A program made the position numbers and the translations under genes. The notes under the pieces were generated by a model that was not told the DNA's origin, searched no databases, and was given only the letters and a program-made list of their open reading frames with translations. From Salvelinus alpinus (taxonomy: Eukaryota > Chordata > Actinopteri > Salmoniformes > Salmonidae), in contig NC_092110.1 in NCBI RefSeq assembly GCF_045679555.1, forward strand, positions 2,805,390 through 2,869,389: DNA of 64,000 bases. Direction: 5' to 3'. This document shows positions 37,327 through 57,881 of the stretch, piece by piece; the first letter of the stretch is position 1, and every line of letters begins with the position of its first letter.

Positions 37327-38105
37327 TTTTATTTATTTAACCTTTATTTAACTAGGCAAGTCAGTTAAGAACAAATTCTTATTTAAAATGACGGCCTACC
37401 TAAAGGCAAAACGCCTCCTGCGGGGACGGAGGCCGGGATTAAAAATAAATGAATAAATAAAATATAAATATAGGACAAAACACGCATCACAACAAGAGAG
37501 ACAACACAACACTACATAAAGAGAGACCTAAGACAATAACATAGCAGGGCAGCAACACATGACAACACAGCATGGTAGCAACGCATGATAACAACATGGT
37601 AGCAGCACAGAACATGGTACAAACATACTCCCAAGTACTTGTATGAGGTGACTACCTCAAGCTCTAAAGCCTCAGAGGCAGTAATCACATCTGTGGGGAG
37701 AGGGGCATTCTTCCTACCAAACCACATGACCTTTGTTTTGGAGGTGTTCAGAACAAGGTTAAGGGTAGAGAAAGCTTGTTGGACACTAAAAAAGCTTTGT
37801 TGTAGAGCATTTAACACAAAATCCAGGGAGGGGCCAGCTGAGTATAAGACTGTATCATCTGCATATAAATGGATGAGAGAGCTTCCTACTGCCTGAGCTA
37901 TGTTGTTGATGTAAATTGGAAAGAGCGTGGGGCCTAGGATCAAGCCTTGGGGTACTCCCTTGGTGACAGGCAGTGGCTGAGACAGCAGATTTTCTGGCTT
38001 TATACACTGCACTATTTGAGAGACGTAGTTAGCAAACCAGGCCAAAGACCCCTCAGAGACACCAATATTCCTTAGCCGGCCCACAAGAATGGAATGGTCT
38101 ACCGT
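37327..38105 (-). mobile_element. LINE fragment (RT plus minisatellite 3' end)
   Basis: 37633-38105 on the minus strand encodes TVDHSILVGRLRNIG, VTKGVPQGLILGPTLFPIYI, LYADDTVLYSAGPSLDFVLN and VVTSYKYLGVCL, that is RT motifs including the YADD catalytic box, in one open frame (38084 down to 37630). 37327-37632 is the 3' untranslated part with ACATGGTAGCA repeats and the AACTAGGCAAGTCAGTTAAG tail. It is 5'-truncated and inserted in a Tc1 element. Same family as the tail at 14828-15260. Confidence 0.82.
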
Positions 38106-38485
38106 ATTTTTGGTTACTACATGATTCCATGTGTTATTTCATAGTTTTAATGTCTTCACTATTATTCTACAATGTATAAAATAGTAAAAATAAAGAAAAG
38201 CCATTGAATGAGTAGGTGTGTCCAAATTTTCGACTGGTACTGTATATTCATTGTTTTACCACTTGAGATGGGAAGTTGAACATTTTTATGAAGTTGAACA
38301 TGTGCTCTTTATGACAGAATGTTAAAATGAAGTGAATTTTTTTACCAAGTTACACTTCTCAAAAGGCACCGAATTGGTGGAACAACCCACATACTGACTT
38401 ATTAGGAAGGCTTTCATGTGCCATCATCTGACACGATGCGGAGGCTCCTTCTCGCAGGGTCCTCGGTGTCCTCGCTGCCGCCGTA

Positions 38486-47965
<9,480 letters not shown>

Positions 47966-49923
47966 CTGGATATTACAGTCGTTATGCAGGCTTACTGCAC
48001 ATCATACAGAGAATGATCAAAACAGATACTGCATCTCTCAAAACCATGTGATTCGAGAGACAAAGTGGACACCAGGTGCTCACTGAAGGAGGGATTCCCA
48101 AAACCTGGTTTGGGTCGGATACAAAAGCTTTACATAGGTCACAGTTGGAAAAGGTTTTGGAATGGAACCATTGCTGTAGCCCACTGAACGTGGTCCACAG
48201 AGAGACTGTAGACTGTAGAGAAAACAACTACAATAAAAATATCAGAAAACATCATATGGAGTCTCAAAGAGCAGACCTCATCCGAGCTTTACATAGCGTG
48301 ATAATGACTCATCGTTTATCAGCAATGCGTGGCACTCTTCGTTATGCATGGCAGCCATTTTGTCCCAGGATGTTCAGTGACCGTGACACATCAGCCGTCG
48401 TGGTGGAGATGTTAAGGGGTTATGACGCCAAACGGTCTTGTCCATGATCATGTTTGCCTTTCCCTTATTGACATGTGTACAGTATTTGTTATTGACAGCT
48501 GTGGTGTTGTTTTGTAGGAGACAGATCATGCTTTTATGCTTGAATAGGTGCTCAGAAATTGAAATCAGTTGTCAAATACATAAAGATCTTGATTGAGGAA
48601 CTCCCCTTCAATCTGCTATAAAAAATCATCACGATATCACACTATATTGCAAATACGGTTCCAATTTTTTTTATAAAACTACAAGGAAAACACTGTACTG
48701 ATACATTTGATTGATTCTAAAAGTGCTAGCTGTCATTTATCTGTAACAGAGTAGTACTTCTTCCTCTCTTTGGTTTTTAAATATGAATAAGAAAAATGAA
48801 AAGACTGAAATCTATTACTTGAAATTGCACATACTAATTTCAAACTTGCCCTGCGCCCCTTTTAATAGAGTTAAAAAGGAGACATTTGCAATGTTTCAGG
48901 AAAAACTGAAATCAATTAAAGTATGCAGGAATAAATACAATTTACTTATAAATTCTGTTTATATCTCAGCGCTCCACTTCTCGTCTTTTGAAGGTAGAAC
49001 TTAATGTACACGTGGCTCTGAATTGCTAATCGGACAGCTGTTGTGTTTGTAGCTGGATACCTGATGTATGTGTGCGTGCGGGTGGGTGGTCTGGAACATG
49101 GACTCACCACACACCTGATTAATGGATGACGCAGGACATCAAAAGACCTTTTCATTTTCCCCACGCTCTTTTTTTGTATTTTCCTCTCCCATTGATCTTC
49201 TTTCATTTTCTGTCGGGGAAGTTTGACACTTTAAATCAGGGGACTCCTGAGTCACGACATAACGCACTATTGAGTGCAGGGTTTGGAGCGTTGTTTTACA
49301 TAAAAAGCAACCTCAGAAAGCTTTTATAATATCGTCTTCCCATCTCGCTCCCTGTTAGTCCCCGTGCGCTACTTGAAACGATGCAAGAAATCCCTAACAG
49401 TGTGTTGAAATAATGTGAACAGAGCAATGTGTTAGGATTTTATGAGAATGAAAGGGATTGTATAAACAATGTGGAGATAGACATTTGAATTGACTGGCTA
49501 TTTTCTTTGCGTGTTTTAACGTCATTTTACGTTATGATCATATTGCACATGTCAGCAGTGTAAGTCTCTTTTCTGGAGGGGCTTGCATCCTTCTGACAAT
49601 GCATTGTCATCTGCCACTGCTATAATTAAAGGTTTCTATTTTTAATATTATTTTATATTATGTAACAGGACATTGTTTCTTACGATTTGTCAGTTGGCAC
49701 TTCACTGGAGGCAGAGAAAAACATTGAACAGGCTTATGTTGCCCCTGTCAAACAGTTCACGCTACTAATAGACAAAGCTTAATGCTTTAAAATGTATCAT
49801 ACCCAAATTAACACCAGGGATAAACTGTTTCTCTCAAGCCCTCAAACTTTTCAAAGATGTTTGTGTGGAAAAACAGTGTATTTTCTCAACAGGATAGACC
49901 TGAGTGAAAGCAGTTGGTACATA
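47966..49923 (+). other. KCNK13 3' UTR and intergenic sequence
   Basis: Begins after the KCNK13 stop. An AATAAA at about 48232 (ACAATAAAAATATC) is a candidate polyadenylation signal, giving a 3' UTR of about 290 nt. The rest is AT-rich and without recognised repeats or genes. Confidence 0.45.
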
Positions 49924-51434
49924 CAGTACCAGTCAAAAGTTTTAGAACACCTACTTATTCAAGGGTTTTTCTTTATTTTTACTATTTTCTACATTGTAGA
50001 ATAATAGTGAAGACATCGAAACTATGAAAGAACACATATGGAACCATGTAGTAACCAAAAAAGTGTTATATTTTATATTTGAGGTTCTTCAAAGTAGCCA
50101 CCCTTTGCCTTGATGACAGCTTTGTACCCTCTTGGCATTCTTCAACCAGCTTCACCTGGAATGCATTTCAATTAACAGGTTTGCCTTGTTAAAAGTTAAT
50201 TTGTGGAATTTCTTTCCTTCTTAATGTGTTTGAGCCAATCAGTTGTGTACAAGGTAGGGGTGGAACACATCTGATAGCCCTATTTGGTAAAAGACCCAAG
50301 TCCATATTACGGAAAGAACAGCTCAAATAAGCAAAGAGAAATGACAGTCCATTATTTTAAGACATGAAGGTCAGACAATCCTGAAAATTTCAAGAACTTT
50401 TAAAGTTTTCTTGTACAGTCACAAAAACCATCAAGCGCTATGATGAAACTGGCTCTCATGAGGACCGCCACAAGAAAGGAAGACCTAGAGTTACCTCTGC
50501 TGCAGAGAATAAGTTCATTAGAGTTACCAGCCTCAGAAATTGCAGCCCAAATAAATGCTTCAAGTAACAGACACATCTCAACATTAACTGTTCAGAGGAG
50601 ACTGCGTGAATCAGGCCTTCATGGTCAAATTTCAGAAAAGAAACCACTACTAAAGGACACCAATAATAATAAGAGACTTGCTTGGGTCAAGAAACACGAG
50701 CAATGGACATTAGACCGGTGTAAATCTGTCCTTTGGTCTGATGAGTCCAAATTTGAGATTTTTGGATCCAACCGCTGTGTCTTTGTGAGACGCAGAGTAG
50801 GTAAACGGATGATCTCTGCGTGTGTATTTCCCACCGTGATGCATGGAAGTGGTGGTGTGATGGTGCTTTGCTGGTGACACTGTCAGTGATTTACTTAGAA
50901 TTCAAAGCACACTTAACCAGCATGGCTACCACAGCATTCTGCAGCGATACGCCATCCCATCTAGTTTGCACAAAGTGGGACTATGATTAGTTTTTCAACA
51001 GGACAATGACCCAACACACCTCCAGGCTGTGTAATAGCTATTTGACCAAGAAGGAGAATGATGGAGTGTTCCATCAGATGACCGGGCCTCCACAATCACT
51101 CGACCTCAACCCAATTGAGATGGTTTGGGATGAGTTGGACCGCAGAGTGAAGGAAAAGCAGCCAACAAGTGCTCAGCATATGTGGGAACTCCTTCAAGAC
51201 TATTGGAAAAGCATTCCAGGTGAAGCTGGTTGAGAGAATGCCAAGAGTGTGCAAAGCTGTCAAGGCACAGGATGGCTACTTTGAAGAATGTTTTGATTTG
51301 TTTAACACTTTTCTTAGTTACTACATGATTTCATAGTTGTGATGTCTTCACTATTATTCTACAATGTAGAAAATAGTACAAATAAAGAAAAACTCTTGAA
51401 TTAGTAGGTGTGTCCAAGCTTTTGACTGGTAGTG
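49924..51434 (+). mobile_element. full-length Tc1-like element (family D)
   Basis: Ends CAGTACCAGTCAAAAGTTTT (49924) and mirror AGCTTTTGACTGGTAGTG (ending 51434), each beside TA. About 1.5 kb with one transposase gene on the plus strand. It serves as the intact reference for the LINE-disrupted copy at 36325-38243. Confidence 0.88.
50440..51233 (+). pseudogene. Tc1-like transposase (family D), lightly damaged
   Basis: The 50440-50877 frame encodes the second DNA-binding region ([20 protein letters not shown]), [20 protein letters not shown], and [20 protein letters not shown] with the first catalytic Asp, up to GSGGVMV. The frame is then lost near 50870. FQQDNDPTHTS-type sequence with the second Asp falls at about 50995-51020 and SLDLNPIEMVWDELDRRVKE with the Glu in the 51006-51233 frame. 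The N-terminal first helix-turn-helix before 50440 is in another frame. The DDE triad is intact but the frame is broken at least twice. Confidence 0.82.
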
Positions 51435-51823
51435 TAATACAACATACACATTCAGGTGCTAAAAACAATGCTTTATGTTGCCATGGCAACCACCCAGAGT
51501 AGACAATCGAGAGCAATTATAGTACTGGAATCTTTGTGCAGGCACTAACTCCGCCATGTTTCGTTGAGCAAAGCCCATGGGGAAAATTTGTTTTTGGATA
51601 AACGCCAAAAATAAGGTCTGTGATAAACACAGGCTTAGGAGATCTTATACATTTTGTTCTATGAGGTAATCTTCATCAGCTAACCTCACTTCCTGTGAAT
51701 TTTGAAGGATTTATGTAATTACATAAACAAGGCACACAAAGGCTTTATAATTCATCAAGGTCATGTTAACTGATATTATCTCATAGAACAAAATGTGTAA
51801 GATCTCATAAGCCTGTTAACCTT
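51435..51823. other. intergenic sequence, unclassified
   Basis: The block ATCTTATACATTTTGTTCTA (51640-51660) recurs inverted near 51780-51800 (TAGAACAAAATGTGTAAGAT), so 51630-51815 is a short imperfect palindrome. Nothing else seen. Confidence 0.5.
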
Positions 51824-52304
51824 GGCCTAGATTCAATCCGGTCAAGCTTTAACTGCGACCACAGACACCCGCATGGCTGATGTTTTGGCGGTGTCGGAAA
51901 CGGAAATGCATTGCAGCCATCAAATCGGTGAGCAGCTGTTCTTGCAATCCTTGTCAGGAAGCCACACCTGCCCCACTAGCATTACAAGTTCAGAACAGGA
52001 AAGTGTAGGCTATATAGAAATAATTGCCCTCAAAAATCATTAAACAAAATCAGGTTCTCTCTCATCCTAATTGAGGTGGAGATTACATCTCACATCTCAC
52101 ATTCCAGTGTTCAAACTTGTAAACAATGCTGCATGGGATTTCTGTTAATGCGACGCCGTGCAGCCAATGGCAATGTCCGCTTTAGGTATAATGGCAGGGG
52201 CCACTTGTGGATTTGACAGCGCCTAAAGCAGTTCCACCTCAGGCACCCATCAAAACAACCGCTATGCGGATGTTGGCTAAAGCGGATCTGATTGAATAGA
52301 GCCC
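51824..52304. mobile_element. MITE with inverted ends
   Basis: Left GGCCTAGATTCAATCCGGTC and right GGATCTGATTGAATAGAGCCC pair as inverted ends, with GCTTTAACTGCG/CGGATGTTGGCTAAAGC just inside. The non-coding interior is about 400 bp. Superfamily not assigned. Confidence 0.6.
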
Positions 52305-52680
52305 TTTTTTTTCTGCATTTATTCTAAAATCCTATTCTTTCCCAATGCACTTTGCCCATAGCTGAACGAACCGGAGTACAATCATTTCTGTTTTTTAGGA
52401 CTGCAAGCTGGTGAGGTCTATACAAACCAATGACTATAAGGGCAATCTCAGCTTAGATATCTTGGACAGTTTGTTTTCAATACCTTTTATTATCGTTAAA
52501 AGAGCCATGATTCAGTGAGTGCCACGCTGTGCCCATTGTGAACACACTGCATGTTAGGTAGCAATGTAGGATCCACACTTAGCACTGTAATCATTACATA
52601 GAATCATTGACACAAAAAACATGATTTAAAGTTAAACCTCAAATGAATAAAACCCAATAGAAGACTTGTGCAGCTCAAAT

Positions 52681-53418
52681 TATACTGAACAAAAATATAA
52701 ACACAACATGTAAAGTTTTGGTCCCGTGTTTCATGAGCTGAAATAAAAGACCCCAGGAATGTTCCATATGTACAAAAAGCTTATTTCTCTCAAATGTGGT
52801 GCACACATTTGTTTACATCCCTGTTAGTGAGCATTTCTTCTTTGCCAAGATAATCCATCCACCTGACAGGTGTGGCATATCAAGAAGCTAATTAAACAGC
52901 ATGATTATTACACAGGTGCACCTTGTGCTGGGGACAATAAAAGGCCACTCTAAAATGTGTAGTTTTGTCACACATGCAGACTGCAGAAAAGTCCACCAGA
53001 GCTGTTGTCAGAGAATTTAAAGTTAATTTCTCTACCATAAACCACCTCCAACTTAGTTTTAGAGAATTTTGCAGTATGTCCAACCGGCCTCACAGTCCAC
53101 GTGTAACCACGCCAGCCCAGCACCTCCACATGCGGGATCGTCTGAGATCAGCCACCCAGACAGCTGATGAAACTGAGGAGTATTTCTGTCTGTAATAAAG
53201 CCCTTTTGTGGGGAAAACCTCATTCTGATTGGCTGGGCCTGGCTCCCCAGTGGGTGGGCCTATTTCCTCCCAGGCCCACCCACGGCTGCGCCCCTGCCCA
53301 GTCATGTGAAATCCATGGATTAGGGCCTAAAGAATTGATTCAATTGACTGATTTCCTTATATGAACTGTAACTCAGTAAAATCACTGAAATTGTTTGTTT
53401 ACATTTTTGTTCAGTATA
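52681..53418 (+). mobile_element. non-autonomous Tc1-like element (family I)
   Basis: Ends TATACTGAACAAAAATATAA (52681) and TACATTTTTGTTCAGTATA (ending 53418) are inverted and flanked by TA. The 740-bp interior has no intact transposase and holds only a short stretch resembling a family terminal or leader region. A deletion derivative of a longer Tc1 element. Confidence 0.75.
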
Positions 53419-53736
53419 AAATTAGGAGAAAAGCCAGCGAGTCTGATAGATCGGTACTTTACTTGGCTGTCCAGCTAATCACTTCCTGTCTTACAAACTT
53501 AAGACTTACATAATATAGCTCAAATGGGCTGTTATCCTTCAAAGACTATTCTCGCAATCCTTTGTAAAATATGAAAGGCTACTGAAAGATTTTTCAGACA
53601 CTGAATACAATGCTTTGATGATCAAAAATCTCTGGATAGTTAACAGTTGCATAAATTAAAACCAATAAGAGCCGCTCCGGCTCCCCAGTCATCTGCAGCC
53701 ACACCACTAATGGTTATAGAGCCACTGGAGGCATCT

Positions 53737-54019
53737 GGGCCCATATTCACCGAGTATCTCAGGGTAGGAGTGCTGATCGAGCTTGGGTGCCAGTCTGTTC
53801 CTGCTCTCTTGCCTACTCCTTACCGAATTATCATGCAGAACATGTTTGGCTTGACAATAACAATGGAGTAGGCAAAAGTACAAACAGATCTGGGACCAGG
53901 CTAGTGCTAATCTAGGATCAGGTCCCCTTCTATCCATATCATCTTATTCATTATAATCTAAAAGGAAAAACTGATCCTATGTCTGCACTCCTACTCTGAA
54001 CCTCTGTGAATATGGGCCC
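53737..54019. mobile_element. palindromic MITE with a second MITE inside
   Basis: Outer ends GGGCCCATATTCACCGAG (53737) and CTGTGAATATGGGCCC (54019) pair over about 43 bp, including GTAGGAGTGC. The inner element at about 53781-53904 has its own inverted arms: CCAGTCTGTTCCTGCTCTCT and TTGCCTACTCC pair with GGAGTAGGCAA and CAGATCTGGGACCAGG. Both are non-coding. Confidence 0.7.
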
Positions 54020-54979
54020 GGGAGTGGAAGAAACAAAAAGAGACTTTTCCCTTTTAGGATTTGAGGCAACTAAACCACAATTAAAGAACAAGACCTCCCC
54101 AATAAGGGATCAAAAACTAAATAAACTATTCCATTGAAACACCCAGAGGGAACACATGGCAGAAGTATGTTGTGAAGCATAAAGGGAGTCAGACAGACCG
54201 GTCGTTTTAAAACTCAAGTCAGATCTCAGTGTCGCCACAGTATCTTAAAAATCCTCTGCACATGTATCTTTAATGTCACTATACTAATAAGAGAGAAAAA
54301 TAAACGGATTGAGATAAAATAAAAGAAGCAGGTTTTGGATACAGTAATATAGACTGACAGCAAAAGGAAGAAGACTTCAATCCTGAGATTAGTCTCATGT
54401 CCAGTGGTAAACTATCGTGGCAAGAAGGACCACACTTTTCTAACCGCTCTCCATTTTTCCCTCATATTACTTTCCCAAACAAAATCTTAGCTTTAACAAA
54501 TATTTACTGTGGAGTTAAAGACTATCTGTAATTAAATAAATACAGTTTCAACAAACATTGGCCTGGGTTGAGTTTACAACAAGCACACTTGGCAGAGCGA
54601 GAGTCAGTAGCAGAGGAGTGCATAGGCCATAAGTGTTTGTGCTGGTTCAAGTAGAACCACTACTGCTAGAAGCTGCTCCTAAACACAGATCTAGGATCAG
54701 CTTTACACTAACCCAACCCCGCCTACCACCAGTCAAACCTTAAAGGCTAAAAACTGTCTTCAGATCAGTGCTTAGGACTGAACGTCTGACCTCAGATGAG
54801 GGAGGGGAGGGTTCCCATTAGCTCATCGGGTGGTTAGTGTTACCCATGGCAGCTCCATGTAAAAGTTAGCCCTGGCTTAACCACAAATCTAGGAACCGGC
54901 AACCCCAAACTTAACCATTAGGAAGATTAACAGGATCAGAACCTGGACCAGCAGTTACATACAATTTCTACCAAGGCCC
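54020..54979. other. 3' flank / 3' UTR side of the intersectin gene
   Basis: Lies downstream of the minus-strand gene. No clear AATAAA was found on the minus strand; an ATTAAA at about 54270 is possible. No gene or named repeat seen. Confidence 0.4.
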
Positions 54980-55115
54980 TCCAGTGTGGCGGCAGACCAG
55001 GATGTCCTTATTTTGGCGTCCTTCGTTTGGAAGAGTTGCAGGACGTCCTTATTTGGACGTCCAGTGTTGGCCCAGAGGTCCTTATTTGGATGCTCTGTTT
55101 TGAAAGAGCTGCAGG
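54980..55115 (-). repeat. tandem duplication spanning the intersectin C-terminus
   Basis: Two imperfect units, 54980-55042 and 55061-55115, both end (plus strand) in GAAGAG(T/C)TGCAGG. On the minus strand unit 2 is the real end [10 protein letters not shown]-stop, and unit 1, now in the 3' UTR, still reads LQLFQTKDAK before losing the stop. Confidence 0.75.
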
Positions 55116-57804
55116 TCGAGGCGGACCCACACCTCTCCAGTGGGGACCTCGTGGAGGAGCAGACGGCGCGTCGCTGGACCCTTGTTCTCCAACTCCTTCT
55201 TTATGGTCGCCACGGGAACCTCCGTACGACCCAGGAAGTCTGGGAAACGGCAGAGAGGAGAGACTAGTTAGCAGTCCCGACACATTATACATAGAGGTGG
55301 CGTTCCAGGCCGACTACATTGCAGACGCTGCAATACATAAACTGTACTACACCAACTGCACAGTCGGGCATCCGATTGCTCTATCATTTGACGTGGTGAG
55401 CTGATATGTTCAACAACTATTTGAGACCTGGCACGCGTCTGAATTCAGTCTGCCTGGCCAGCGCGGCCAGAACGTCTGGATTTGTGTGTGCGTGCTGACC
55501 GTCAGGGGAGAACTGGTCCCTCTCGAAGATGGTGATGCAAAGGACGTCCTGGTACAAATCTCTGATGTTGAACTGACAGTTGAAGTTCCATTTGGGGTTG
55601 ACCGTGTCACTGAGGGTCCTAGAGGTGTAGATCTGAGCCCCCATGGTTACCTCGCAGTAAGGGTTACTCTTACCTGGGGGAGGAAGAGGAGGAGAGGGAT
55701 GACAAGGAGAGAGGAAGAGGAGGGAAAGGTTTTAATACATACCAGTGCTCAAGACAAGAATACAGTCGGTACATGTGTTATGTTTACGTTTATAAACTGG
55801 GTGGTTCGAGCCCTGAATGCTGATTGGCTGACAGCCGTGGTATATCAGACCGTATACCATGGGTATGACAAAACATTTATTTTTACTGCTCTAATTACAC
55901 TAGTAACCAGTTTATAATAGCAATAAGGCACCTCGGGGGTTTGGGGTATATGGCCATATACCACAGCTCCTCGGGCCTTATTGCTTAAGTGAAGATTTCT
56001 CATTGTAATAAGTGGTACTAGTACATGCCTGCTGTGTAGGTAAACTACAGTGGCAAGAAAAAGTATGTGAACCCTTTGGAATTACCTGGATTTCTGCATA
56101 AATTGGTCATCAAATTAGATCTGATCTTCATCTAAGTCACAACATTAGACAAACACAGTCTGCTTAAACTAATAACACACAAATTATTGTATTTTTCTTG
56201 TTGATATTGAATACATTATCTAAACATTCAGAGTGTAGGTTGGAAAAAGTATCTGAACCCCTAGGCTAATGACTTCTCCAAAATCGAATTGGAGTAAGGA
56301 GTCGGCAAACCAGGAGTCCAATCAATGAGACGAGAATGGAGATGTTGGTTAGAGCTGCCCTGCCCTATAAAAAACAAACAAAATTTGAGTTTGCTATTCA
56401 CAAGAAGCATTGCCTGATGTGAACCATGCCTCGAACAAAAGAGATCTCAGGAGACCTAAGATTAAGATTTGTTGACTTGCATAAAGCTGGAAAGGGTTAC
56501 AAAAGTCTCGATGTTCATCAGTCCACGGTTAGACAAATTGTCTATAAAATGGAGACATTTCAGCACTGTTGCTACTCTCCATAGGAGTGGCTGTCCGGCA
56601 AAGATGACTGCAAGCGCAGAGTGCTCAATGAGGTTAAGAATCCTAGAGTGTCAGCTAAAGACTTACAGAAATCTCTGGAACATACTAACATCTCTGTTCA
56701 CGTGTGTGCGATATGTAAAACACTAAACAAGAATGGTGTTAATGGGAGGACACCACAGAAGAAGCCACTGCTGTCCAAAAAAAACATTGCTGTACGTCTA
56801 AAGTTCACAAAAGAGCACCTGGATGTTCCACAGCGCAACTGGCAAAATATTCTGTGGACAGATGAAACTACAGTTGAGTTGTTTGGACGGAACACATGAC
56901 ACTATGTGTGGAGAAAAAAGGTACAGCACACCAGCATCAAAACCTCACCCAAACTGTATGTATGGTGGAGGGAACATCATGGTTTGGGGTTGCTTTGCTG
57001 CCTCAGGGCCTGGACAGCTTGCCATCATCGACGGAAAAATTAATTCCCAAGTTTATCAAGACATTTTGCAGGGGAATGTTAGGCTATCTGTTCGCCAATT
57101 GAAACAGAAGTTGGGTGATGTAACAGGACAACGACCCAAAACACAGAAGTAAATCAACAACAGAATGGCTTCAACAGAAGAAAATACGCCTTCTGGAGTG
57201 GCCCAGTCAGAGTCCTGACCTCAACCCGATTGAGATGCTGTGGCATGACCTCAAGAAAGCAGTTCACACCAGACATCCCAAGAATATTGCTGAACTGAAA
57301 CAGTTTTGTAATGAGGAATGGTCCAAAATTCCTCCTGACCGTTGTGCAGGTCTGATCCGCAACTAGAGAAATATTTTGGTTGAGGTTATTGCTGCCAAAG
57401 GAGTCAAACATTTATTAAATCTAAGGGTTCACATTTTTCCCACCCTGCACTGTGAATGTTTACACTGTGTTCAATAAAGACATGAAAACTTATAATTGTT
57501 TGTGTGTTATTAGTTTAAGACTCTTTGTCTATTGTTGTGACCTATAAGAAGATCCGACCAAATTTGATGACCAATTTATGCAGAAATCCAGGTATTTCCA
57601 AAGGGTTCACATACTTTTTCTTGCCACTGTATGTATGATGTTTAGAAAACTCACCGTTGGATTTGCAGGACTTGAGTTCAGTGGCCTCCAAGATGGTGAC
57701 TAACAGCCGGCCGATTCCACTGGCCTTCAGGGAACGAGCTGCGCACACACACACACACACACGAGAATAGTCACACCACTACTAGGACTCCTGCTTTAAC
57801 TATT

Positions 57805-57881
<77 letters not shown>

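Larger units (their letters stand above)
36325..38243 (-). mobile_element. Tc1-like element (family D) with its middle replaced by a LINE
   Basis: The left end is at 36325-36360 (ACCAGTCAAAGGTTTGGACA) and the mirror right end is at 38205-38243. Transposase-derived sequence occupies about 36500-37325 and the terminal region resumes at 38106. The intact copy of this family at 49924-51434 shows that a few hundred bp between these parts are missing here and that the LINE at 37327-38105 occupies the gap. Confidence 0.8.
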
